Shown: piece by piece, positions 55,533 through 64,000 of the stretch
How positions within the stretch are numbered: position 1 is the stretch's first letter
How the letters are laid out: the number at the start of each line of letters is the position of its first letter
Assembly: GCA_965112735.1 (NCBI GenBank)
Contig: OZ218952.1
Location: 4,960,001 to 5,024,000 of the forward strand
Length of the DNA: 64,000 bases
Reading direction: 5' to 3'
Source of the DNA: Phaeosaccion multiseriatum
Lineage: Eukaryota > Ochrophyta, other classes
Notes under the pieces: model-generated
Told to the model about the DNA's origin: nothing
Seen by the model: only the letters and a program-made list of their open reading frames with translations
Database searches by the model: none
Made by a program: the position numbers and the translations under genes

Positions 55533-56073
55533 TTGCCATTCTTTGTGCTTGGTGTCCCCACTCCAAGGCGAGAAGCAAAGGCTCCAAAGGGACTCCTCCC
55601 TCTATATAAATAAAACAAGAGTTTTCGATGTTACTTAGGCGTGCTTCTTACTAGCATAAGGCTATGTCTAGACGGCATGGTCCAACGCCCAAGTGTGAGC
55701 TATCGAGTCATCCTCCCACTACCTGTGCCGACAGACAACACAACACCACCATCTCTGGCAGCAGTCGTCGGCCACGGGTTTGGCAGCAAGCAGTCTGACT
55801 ACGACCGGCTCCTCGGCTCCTCGTTGCATCACGCTATGGCTCCTTGTTGCATCACGCTATACCACAGGCCCAGGCCCAGGCACGCTCTCTGTTCGGCTTT
55901 GCACAAGTGGGCAGCGCGTGTCGGTAAGGACCGTGCTCAACAGCTCAGCCAAGCTGCTCGCTCAATCAAAAGCTTCCTTTTGCCCTTATTCACTACGCAG
56001 CCTCAAGCGAAAAGGCCCAGTCTCAAGCAAAAGCAAGGGCCCTGTCTCAAGCAAAAGCAAGCCCCCCACCCCC
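55492..56073. other. Convergent intergenic region
   Basis: No gene seen between GNAT and P5CR. Short repeats GCATCACGCTAT (about 55826 and 55850) and CTCAAGC(A/G)AAA (about 55995-56060) are present. Confidence 0.5.
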
Positions 56074-57842
56074 CTACTTGGACGACTTTGCAGCCTCTTT
56101 GAGCTGCTCGGAGCGTGTGGCCGCGGCCGTGACTGCGGACATCGCTGCCGCCCTGAAGCCGTTCTGCTCCAGGGCCTCCACACCCGCGATGGTGGTGCCG
56201 CCCGGACTACAAACCTGAGTGTTGCAGGAGGGAGGAAGGGGGGTGTAGGGCAGGGAGGGAGGGAGGGAGGGAGGGAAGGGATGGGAGGGAGCGAGGGAAG
56301 GAAGGATGGACGAAGGGAAGGAGGGAGGCAACAAGGCAAATATCGTGTTTAGGCGTGTCCATGTTGGGCACTTCCGCCGGTCACCGCTCTCTGTCTTCTG
56401 ATCGCCGCATACGCTTACGTAGCTGAGAGGCCCCAAGGGCGAGGAGGCACACGCTCTATCTCTCTCCTACATACACACACACACACACACACACACACGC
56501 ACTCACACACGCACGAACAGACTCTCTCGATTCCACACCAACACAGCTTCACACGTCTCCACTCTGTACACCACACGCATACGCAAACGCACACGCACAC
56601 GCACACCCACCTGGTCCTTAAGCTCTCCAGGGTGCTTCTCCGTCTCCAGCACCATGGTGGCGGCTCCTCGCACCGTCTGCGCAGCAAGCTTCAGGGCAAT
56701 GGGTCGGGGGAGGCCCATGCGAACAGCCCCGTCGGCAAGGGCTTCGATGAAGAGGAACACGTAGGCGGGGCCGCTGCCGCTCAGACCAGTCACGGCTGAG
56801 GGGAGACAGCGACAGAAAAGAAAGAACAAGCACAGACAGAAGGGATCGGGTTGGGGGTTGGCAGACTGCTCTCAGGGCACCGCTGACCGCCTGAAAAGGA
56901 TCTCGCCCTTTTTTTTACACCTCCTTACGCCCTCCTCTTGCTCTTCCTTCCCTCCTCTGCCTTGCTTGCCTCCGTCCCCTCCCCGCCTCTCATTACGACA
57001 TCACCTACCCACGCACCATCAAGCTGCTTCTCCTTCACCTCGAACCCCACCCCCACTGAACCCAACAAGCTCTGCACCAGCGCCTTGTCCTCAGTTGTCG
57101 CCTTGCCGCCCGCCGCAAACGCTGCCGCTGATTCAGACACAAGGCACGGCGTGTTGGGCATGACTCGAATGACCTTGGCGTCTGGGCCAAGCTCCGATTC
57201 AATGGCCTCGATCGGGACCCCGGCCGCGATGCTAATGATCAGGTGATCTGCGGTCAGGGAAGATTTGATCTCCCTGAGCACTGTCGTGACGATGTCAGGC
57301 TTGACTGCCAACACGACCACCTTTTCGAGTGGGGGGGGGGGTACCGCGGAACGGGGGTGGCATGCTGAGAACTAAACAGACATGAGTATCCCCCATCCAT
57401 TCCATCAACCGCACAAGGCTAATGCTTGCGAAATCACCATCTCTCTCTGTGTCTGTGTCTGACCTGAGAGTTGTTTACGACATCCGTGTTGCTCGTGGAC
57501 GTCTGTACCCCATTCGCCTTGAGCTTGTCCAGGCTTGGAGAGTAGAGGTCGCTTGCAATCACGTTGCTCGCTGGGGTGAGCTATCGGGGGCAGATGTACG
57601 AACGGAAGGAGGGTCGGTGGGGTGGTCAAGCCATGGTCCAGCCATTGTTGTGAACCGCGTTACCGTAAAATAAAGTGGTGCAGTCCTCAAGATAATTCTC
57701 TGCCTCGGCTGCCCTGGCATGAGTTGACCCTAAAGACACGTGTCTGTCTCACCTTGGCCGCGATCACCCCGTTGATCATAGCGCTGGCCATCATGCCTGC
57801 ACCAATGAAGCCCAGCTTCAGCCCTCCGTCTGCTGTGGCCAT
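56074..57842 (-). CDS. proC: Pyrroline-5-carboxylate reductase (last step of proline synthesis)
   Basis: Reduces pyrroline-5-carboxylate to proline with NAD(P)H. Exons 57842-57753, 57580-57464, 57320-57017, 56795-56611, 56214-56074; GT-AG, phases agree, 278 residues, the usual length. Rossmann motif [16 protein letters not shown] at residues 11-26; [26 protein letters not shown]; the family signature [20 protein letters not shown]; and [19 protein letters not shown]. The donor of exon 3 (GATG|GTGCGT) was chosen because it restores the invariant [14 protein letters not shown]. There is no transit peptide, so it is probably cytosolic. It is divergent from the coiled-coil gene, 574 bp between starts. 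Confidence 0.97.
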
Positions 57843-58025
57843 TGTTAAAATGGGAGCGGGAAGAGCGGCTGTACTCCTGCTGTCAATCCTGCTATTCCAC
57901 CTACTACTGCTGCAATAGGCACTACGCCTTCCTTGCACCAGACTCGAGCGGGAAGCAAGCTGGAGAAGGAGGGAGCTTCTTTGGAGGATCGCCAGCTTCT
58001 CTGTCTCTCAAAGGTGGGGAGGGGA

Positions 58026-58057
<32 letters not shown>

Positions 58058-58416
58058 CTGAGAGGGGAGGGGCGGGCGGCTTGTAGGAGGTTGTGGATGA
58101 GCAGCTCGTGGTCATATGCGTGTTGGTGCTCCGAGGCACAGATGACAACTTCACTTTCTGATGTAATTCTACGCTCTCTTTCCTCCCCCTTACCTTCCCC
58201 ACCTCGCAGCCTCTCCACGCGCATCGCACCGGCAACACGTGTTGGAGCATCACTTTCACTGGCGCTCCCTCTTCGCTGCCCTTATGGTCTGATCATCTCC
58301 CACAATCAACCCGTATCTTTTGAGGCCTGCAACCAGCAGTCAGAAGAATTTGGGCCTGCATCCGGCGAATTACACCACCCATCCCTCCCATCATGTTTTA
58401 CTCGTGATCCCCCAAC
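57843..58416. promoter_or_regulatory. Divergent promoter region (P5CR / coiled-coil gene)
   Basis: No gene seen. A (GA)n run lies at about 58031-58058. A short palindromic CCTGGAACAA/TTGTTCCAGG sequence (58482-58503) is inside the following coding exon, not here. Confidence 0.4.
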
Positions 58417-60923
58417 ATGCCGTCGGCTTCTGGCACGTCGTCTGGCGAGGATGTATCGCCATACGATATGTCGGTGCCTGGCCTGGAACAAATTGTTCCA
58501 GGCCTGGTTCGAAGCCCTAACGAGCGGCCTCCCAAGCTGATGCTAAATGAAAACGGCGGCGTACTGCCTCCCGAGACCTCCAAATTTCCTCATCCCGTCG
58601 ATGCCGCCTCGCCGGACGGTAGACGCAATGGGCGCGGGGGGATGCTCGGGCTCGGGCACGGGGGGATTCCCTCTCCCCCCTCCTCTTCCTCCTCTTTTGC
58701 GAGCCTGCATCGAGACCGGCATACATACAAGCAGGCCCAGGCCTACCGTGTCATCACGCCCAGCGGGGTGGACAAGAAGATGTTCATGGAGGAGGAGGGC
58801 TCTCTGGGCCCTCTGCAGGAGATACTGGGCCTCAAGGAGACCAACCAGCAGTTGGCGCAAGCACTGCACCAGGCCAAGGCAAGTGTTGGACACACGTGTT
58901 CTCTTCCCCCCGTGGGCCTCACCCTTTTCTTTCCCGCGCTCACACCCCACACCCCCTCTCTGCATCATCTGCTTTCTGTCCCGGGCAGAAGACCCTCAGA
59001 GACCAAATGTCGTCCCTGGAGGAGGGAGCCCGCAGCGTAGTGATGGTGTTGGAGGCGCAGCTGGAGCAGGCCCAGAGAGAGAGAGACGACGCCAGGAGAG
59101 CCCTCATGGACGAGGAGAGCAAGAACAGGAGCCTGAACATCAAGCTCGGTGCTCTCATGCAAGGCCAAGACCAAGGGCAAGACCAGAGCGGGGTGAGGGG
59201 TGCTGACCGTGGTCATGGCGATGAGGGGGGCGAGGAGGGAGCCAGCGAACGGGCTCAGTCCCCAGTGAGCGAGAGAGGCCCAGAAGGGTCGTCCGCGGGG
59301 CACGAGCACGAGGTGGAGGTGGAGCTCACTGCGGCCTATCAAAACATCCTCAGACAGACTGATCAGGACAGGAGGAAACTCGAGGAGGAGCTGCAGAACG
59401 TCAAGGGGCATGTCGAGGTGCTCGTGGACTGTCTGGGGGAGCAGCGGAAGATGGCGGAGGCAGGGAGCGGCGCGGGGGTAGGGATGGAGGGCTATTGCGA
59501 GGTATGCAGGGGGTTCGTGGGGCCCGCCCCCACAGAGGGGGAAGGGGCAGGAGGAGGAGGAGGAGGAGGAGGAGCAGGGCACAAGAGAAGGCGGGCGGTG
59601 AGCTTGATTAACGTCATTGGATTGCAGGAGATGGCCATGCAGAGTGGCATGGTGCCTGTGTGCACCTTCGACGACGACGACGAGGAGGACGACAGTAGCG
59701 ACAGTAGCAGCGACAACAGCGGGCCTAGCGGGGAGGAGGGACGGAGGAGCGGGAGGCTTTTTTCGGGGGAGGGGAGGGGGAGGGGAGGGGCGAGGGGAGA
59801 AAGGCTTCAGAGCCACAGCGAGGGCCCACCGGGGGAGGAGTGGGCCCGGAGGCTGCCTCGTCTGGCGAGAGGGGCCTCTGACTCGTGGGTCCAGACAGAG
59901 CAGTGCTTCTGGTTCGGGAGGGTGGCGTTGCTGGATGGGAGGGGGTTGAGCTCCTTCACCGTACAAGGGGGGGAAGGCGGGCAGGACACCACCGAGGTGC
60001 TACATGCCCTCATGTTAACGGACAGGGCCCTTTATGTCATGGAGGCAGTCAAGCCTTCCGCGCACAGGGCCGCCAAGCAGTGGGGAGGGCACTTCATGCA
60101 GAAGGTTCACAGTTGGCGGCTGTTCAAGACGGGCCTCATGGGTGGGGGCGGGGAGGCAAGAGGGGCGGGGGACAGCAGCAGGGGGTCGGGAAGAGTAGGA
60201 GGGGCGGGGGACAGCAGCAGGGGGTCAGGGAGAATAGGAGGAGGCGGCTTTGGATCGGCGGGGGACATGGAGGAGGAAGAAGGAGCAGAAGGAGGGCTAG
60301 GGCAGGTGCTTTGTCGATTGGAGCCGGCTCACCTGTGCTCTCTGATGCTGCCTCTGACCACGGCCACCCTTCTCAATGGGGACGAGGTGGCGGCGCGGTC
60401 GTCCAAGGTGGTGGCCTTCTTCAGTCTTCCTCTTCCGAATGTAGCAGGCGGTGTGCGAGGGGCGGGGGAGGAGAGCAGGAGACAGTGCTACCTGTGGGCC
60501 AATTGCGACAACAACAACGCAAGGGGGGATCTCGTCGACGCGTTGACTGTGTGGGCATTAGAGGGGAGGAGGAAGGTGGGAGAGAGAGGAAGAGGAGGAG
60601 GAGGCCCGGGGAGGGGGGGGCAGGTCGGGGAGCAGGAGGTGGGAGGCGGTAGCACCAGTGATAGAGCAGCGGCAGCAGCACTTGGTGGTGCTGCAGCGGG
60701 CGGGGTGGCAGGGGCGGCAGGGAGGGTAGCAGGGGCCATGTATCGGTCAGGGAGTGGGTCGCTGTGGTTTAGGCCGTCGTCTCTGCCGGAGCTTGACGTA
60801 GGGGAGCGTAAGCAGGAGGAGGAGCTCGACATTGACCAACTCAAGGAAGAGGACCTGGTGGCGCTGCTGGAGGCACAGCAGGGCTGCACCAATGTCATGT
60901 ACATGCCCTGGGGCGTGGACTGA
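58417..60923 (+). CDS. Coiled-coil protein with PH-like region, function unknown
   Basis: Two exons, 58417-58878 and 58989-60923, joined across a GC-AG intron (donor AAG|GCAAGT), 798 residues. Residues about 125-215 are a coiled coil (GPLQEILGLKETNQQLAQAL, MVLEAQLEQAQRERDDARRA). A second coiled segment precedes CEVCRGFVGP, an isolated CxxC. After an acidic Asp/Ser stretch (DDDDEEDDSSDSS) comes a folded-looking region: WVQTEQCFWFGRVALLDG, EVLHALMLTDRALYVMEAV, KVHSWRLFKTGLMG, and later CYLWANCDNNNARGDLVDAL. Its strand pattern is PH/GRAM-like, interrupted by Gly-rich repeats (GGAGDSSRGSGR, tandem in DNA at about 60165-60240). The end has HxxxD-free low complexity and DIDQLKEEDLVALLEAQQG. I recognise no family; an adaptor role is a guess. 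Confidence 0.72.
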
Positions 60924-61062
60924 CATGAAAGATGACCATGTCTTACCTACTCTCAAAATTAATTAACAACCACTTTGTAGTATTCATGAGACGACTCTCA
61001 TCAGCCCCTACGATGTGTGGGGGCTATTTATTGACGTACTGGTAGTCACCTAAGAAACTGAA

Positions 61063-61085
<23 letters not shown>
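60924..61085. other. 3' flank of coiled-coil gene with (GT)n
   Basis: Includes a (GT)n tract at 61063-61093 that sits directly at the 3' end of the minus-strand retroelement copy. Confidence 0.5.
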
Positions 61086-61095
<10 letters not shown>

Positions 61096-61775
61096 TGGGG
61101 CCCACAAGAGGCCTGTTACTCCCCCTCTTGGTCGGGGGGGGGCAGAATGCAGATCCGGCGCTGCGGTTGAGCCGGCCCAGGAAGGCGCGCTCACGCTCCG
61201 AGAGCCACATCTGGTGGCTGTAGCTGACGAGACGGCGAAGCCTGGTCAGGACGTGGCCCTTGGTGGTGGAGGAGCCGGTGCGGCCCGTGCGGGAGACGAC
61301 GTGCTCGGCGAGTGCGTGTAGGAGTGACTGCGCCTGTGCGCCGAGTCATCCGTGGGTCTCGATGGCGAAGGTGGTGAGGCGAACACGCTTATGGCTGGTA
61401 GTATGTGTTGGCATAGTGCCGCTCCTTGCGGGTCTCGCTGTGGGCTGCTGCCGCTCCCGGTCTGGTGTCCGTGTGGAGCATATTCAGGGCCGTCCTGCAG
61501 ATGTTGTTACCAAGGGTTAGGTCCAGCATGTGCGCCGGGTGCGCATAGGTTGGGTCGCGGGCTCCGGGGAGGGCGCCCCGGGGGAGGGTGGCATCCATGC
61601 GGAAGGTCCTGGCGACGTTGTGCGGGGAGAGGAGGTACTCCGAGCTCTCGTGTCCGACGCGGGAGACGAAGTTCTGCTTGAACACGTCCTCGATGGAGGA
61701 GAGCACCCCGGTGTCGTAGGTCATGGCCTGGTTAGGGCACTGAATGGCGTCGGGTCCTCCTGGGCCGTAAAGGTG
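61086..61775 (-). mobile_element. Non-LTR-like retroelement C-terminal region (longer copy)
   Basis: On the minus strand, 61770 down to about 61390 is one open stretch: GPGGPDAIQCPNQA-type Cys/His segment, then TYDTGVLSSIEDVFKQNF, DPTYAHPAHMLDLTLGNN, RKERHYANTYYQP, and, after a shift, FAIETHGRLGAQAQSLLHAL and LTRLRRLVSYSHQ down to 61086. This order (Cys-rich finger, DxT nuclease-like strand, lysine helix, 'ETHGRLG') is what follows the reverse transcriptase in many algal retroelements. It shares the last about 300 bp with 53184-53490. The frame is broken near 61390 and has no upstream RT, so it is a remnant. Confidence 0.72.
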
Positions 61776-62397
61776 GGGGCCCTCCGACCCTCCTTCGGCG
61801 TCAACTGCCTATACGGCCCAGGAGGACCCGACGCGCTTGTCTGCACCCGACGACGAGCAACCCGTTGACAGCAACCGCATTTGGATTCCCTCGGTGGCAG
61901 CCAAGGCGGAGGACATGCACCTGAGACTGTGTGTGACTGGCCATCAGGGAGAGACAAACACATTGAGTGCTATAAAGGAGAAGTTCATTTGGCACTCGCT
62001 AGACAAGGACGTGCGAAGCCTCCTTCAGAACTGTCTCCACTGCCTCACCAAGCAACAGCAAGGGCGAGAGAGTGCCTCGTCCCCTGCTAGCTCAGTGGCA
62101 CGCTACTGCCCCCCCCCCAGAGTGGTTGAACTGGAGAGGGTCCGGATCGTAAACAATCGCGGGCCGTCAACGGCAACGCCACTCTGAACGAAATCATCAA
62201 GAAGACGGAATTTTTCAGTTCAACCAACGCTGCAAAACACGCGCCGACTCCTCCCACGCCATTCAGTGCCCCAACCAGAGCACTCTCTATCACACCGGGA
62301 TGCTCTCCTCCATCGAGGACAGGAGAGCGTCCCGGTGTGGTAGATTGTGGCCTGGTTAGGGCACTGAATGGCGTCGGGTCCTCCTGGGCCGTAAAGG
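61724..62397. repeat. 50-bp direct repeat and nested inverted repeats
   Basis: 61724-61773 and 62348-62397 are identical for 50 bp (TGGCCTGGTTAGGGCACTGA...). Within this region two foldbacks are seen: 61748-61769 with 61812-61833 (22 bp, perfect), and 62258-62310 with 62320-62373 (imperfect, about 52-bp arms, 9-bp loop). Confidence 0.85.
61801..62190 (+). pseudogene. LTR-retrotransposon integrase zinc-binding (H2C2) fragment
   Basis: Plus-strand reading gives HLRLCVTGHQGETNTLSAIK, EKFIWHSLDKDVRSLLQNC and LHCL, the His-His-Cys-Cys N-terminal domain of Ty3/gypsy-type integrases (HxnH, then CxxC). The catalytic core that should follow is missing: after CLTKQQQGRES the sequence degenerates and stops at about 62187. 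It is inserted between copies of the minus-strand element repeat. No LTRs are visible. Confidence 0.8.
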
Positions 62398-62410
62398 CAC
62401 TTGACGCCGA

Positions 62411-62453
62411 CAAGGGTACTTAAAGAAAACGACGTTTTCTTTAAGTACCCTTG
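62411..62453. repeat. Perfect palindrome, 21-bp arms with one-base centre
   Basis: Left arm 62411-62431, centre A at 62432, right arm 62433-62453; the arms are exact reverse complements (arm CAAGGGTACTTAAAGAAAAC plus G). The word TTGACGCCGA occurs on both sides (62401-62410, 62451-62460). Confidence 0.95.
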
Positions 62454-62465
62454 ACGCCGAGAAGG

Positions 62466-62481
62466 AAAAAAAAAAAAAAAA
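62466..62481. other. A16 tract at the right edge of the repeat complex
   Basis: Sixteen consecutive A, then G-rich sequence. It marks the boundary between the retroelement complex and the unique sequence of the GGPPS gene, and could be a retro-insertion tail on the plus strand. Confidence 0.7.
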
Positions 62482-62503
62482 GGGGGTGGGGAAGGATTTT
62501 GAA

Positions 62504-64000
62504 ATGCTCGCGACGACTTGGAGCACCAACACACAAACTTGGAGGCTTCCGGGGATCGGGCGGCGCCGCAGATCATTTCCCTCTTCCCACAGTGACGCTC
62601 GCTCTGAGATGGGGGGATGTGATGGGGCCCACGCACTTCCTTCAGCCGCAGGAGGAGATGCTACAGTAGAGGCTAAGGAGGGGGGAGGAGAAGGTGGAGG
62701 AGCGAAGGGAAGTGCAGGAGAACGAGAAGGAACCCTGACAGGAGAAGCATGCTCGCAAGACGGAGCGGGGGGCGAAGCAGACTTTCCGCCACATGTTGTG
62801 GATCAGGTGAGGGAGCAACGGAAGTCGGGTAGCAGTAGGCGGCGAACTTTTCTTTTGCGCTCCCGGGCTCCTCCCAAGCCGGGCCCCTCCGTACTTGGTG
62901 CCGCCCTTTTCCCTCCAATCTCCCCTCTTATTTACCAATGAAACAAACACGTCAATCGAATGGATCAATACTGCATGAATGCCCCTCCTACAGGAGCTGC
63001 TAGAACCTTACCACTACATCCTGCGGGTGCCCGGCAAGGATGTGCGGGGCCTCATGGTGGAGGCCTTCCAGGACTGGCTGGCCATCCCGCAGGAGAAGGT
63101 GGAACAAGTCAAGGAGATCGTCGGCATGCTTCACACCTCCAGCCTGCTGTAAGGAGGAGGGTGCGGGGGGGGCGGTGGGGGAAGAGGGAGGAGGGGAGAA
63201 GGTGGACGGGGGGGGGGGAGATGAGTCGGGTCGAACCTCTCTGCCTGCATGCAGATAGATATACAAGTCAAATCCCGTCCAGCCCCTCCGCACTGCCTAA
63301 GCTCTGCTCTTCCTCATTGACTGACCCCCCCCCCCCCCTCCCTCCCTGCAGGGTGGACGACATCGAAGACAACTCCAAGCTGCGCAGGGGCGTACCAGTG
63401 GCGCACCTCATCTATGGGCTGCCGAGCACGCTCAACACCGCCAACTACGCCTACTTCCTCGCGCTGGAGAAGGTCGTGCGCTTTGATTGCCAAGCGGCAC
63501 TCGGCTGCTTCGTGGGGGAGATGCTCAACCTTCACAAGGGGCAAGGCCAAGACATCCTGTGGAGGTGAGGGGATGGCAGTGGATGCACAAGACACGGGCC
63601 TGGAGTTGGGGGAGTTTAGGGTACCTCTACTTTGTTATTGGAGGGCGTTTCGAGGGCCTCTACTTTATTTAGTCCTCTCTTCAGTGCCCGTCTTCCCTTC
63701 CTTCACCTGATTTCGCACTGCCTTCCGCTGCCTTCCTTGCCCCCACCTGCCTCTCTTGGTTTCCACTCCTGCGTGCGTCTGTACCACCCTCAGGGATAGC
63801 GGACGATGCCCGACGGAAGAAGAATACACAGGTTCGGACAGCGTGTAAGAAGCGCTAAACACAGACGGACCACCAACACCTCCCCCTCCCTCCCTCCCTC
63901 CCTCACCCCTCACCCATCCCCCCTCTCCCCTCTCCCCTCCCTTCCTCCATAACCCCTGTCCTGTCGCTCTGTAGAGATGGTGATCAACAAGACGGGTGGT
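62504..64000 (+). CDS. GGPS1: Geranylgeranyl diphosphate synthase, 5' part (runs off the window)
   Basis: Chain-elongating prenyltransferase making GGPP for carotenoids, chlorophyll tails or protein prenylation. Exons in view: 62504-62806, 62994-63148, 63352-63564, 63794-63831, 63975-64000 (continues). After an unconserved Gly/Glu-rich N-terminus, LLEPYHYILRVPGKDVRGLM, AFQDWLAIPQEKVEQVKEIV, GMLHTSSLLVDDIEDNSKLR, RGVPVAHLIYGLPSTLNTAN, GQGQDILWRDSGRCPTEEEY and MVINKTGG match eukaryotic GGPP synthases closely. The first Asp-rich motif DDIED is at residues 155-159 and is intact. The residue pattern before it is the short-chain eukaryotic (type III) arrangement. ATG 62504 is the first in frame, 62609 the alternative. 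No clear plastid signal is visible. The second Asp motif lies beyond the window. Confidence 0.95.

Noticed and set aside
1-64000. Bacterial-type operon, phage, toxin-antitoxin or CRISPR systems
   Set aside because: Genes are intron-bearing and eukaryotic, and there are no Shine-Dalgarno-linked operons or spacer arrays.

Overview
The window is nuclear DNA from a eukaryote, most likely a photosynthetic stramenopile (ochrophyte alga) with a secondary red plastid. The reasons are: (i) almost every gene is interrupted by GT-AG introns that can be rebuilt with exact phase agreement; (ii) two consecutive genes (a thioredoxin at 51412 and a GNAT acetyltransferase at 53747) start with a hydrophobic signal-like segment followed by an aromatic transit motif (A-F-L-A-P and N-A-F-V), the plastid import signal of algae with complex plastids; (iii) the gene content is typically eukaryotic (FANCD2, TWINKLE, COA7, LENG1, GLOD4, cyclin) and GC-rich. 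The species cannot be named from sequence alone.

Layout, left to right: TWINKLE mitochondrial primase-helicase (+, 296-8681, 16 exons); COA7-like respiratory assembly factor (-, 10183-11454); LENG1-like splicing-related protein (-, 11835-14120); MIT-domain protein (+, 14641-17574); unknown basic/Ser-rich protein with a PH-like tail (-, 18447-19991); a 1.2 kb inverted-repeat-bounded unit holding about 715 bp of pure CCCT repeat (20899-22092); membrane-anchored Rossmann-like protein (-, 22649-26338); GLOD4-thioredoxin fusion (+, 26916-29333); cyclin (-, 29500-31252); copper P1B-ATPase (+, 31421-35533); FANCD2 (-, 35770-42928); small VOC/glyoxalase protein (+, 43215-43622); Ala-rich unknown protein (-, 44214-47092); SulP anion transporter (+, 47305-50179); plastid thioredoxin (+, 51412-52880); truncated retroelement (53184-53490); plastid GNAT (+, 53747-55491); pyrroline-5-carboxylate reductase (-, 56074-57842); coiled-coil unknown (+, 58417-60923); a composite retroelement fossil with nested hairpins (61086-62481); and the 5' part of geranylgeranyl diphosphate synthase (+, 62504 to the window edge).

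Genes are packed mostly as divergent and convergent pairs, with start-to-start gaps of about 170-580 bp, so shared promoters are likely. The introns are the unusual part of the window: they hold minisatellites, long purine runs just after the donor and pyrimidine runs just before the acceptor, and short dispersed motifs that recur in unrelated genes. The genes do not form one pathway. They cover mitochondrial genome maintenance and respiration (TWINKLE, COA7), genome stability (FANCD2), metal, anion and carbonyl handling (Cu-ATPase, SulP, GLOD4 and VOC proteins), plastid redox and acetylation (Trx, GNAT), and proline and isoprenoid synthesis. Exon boundaries were derived by hand from splice consensus and reading-frame continuity, without transcript data.
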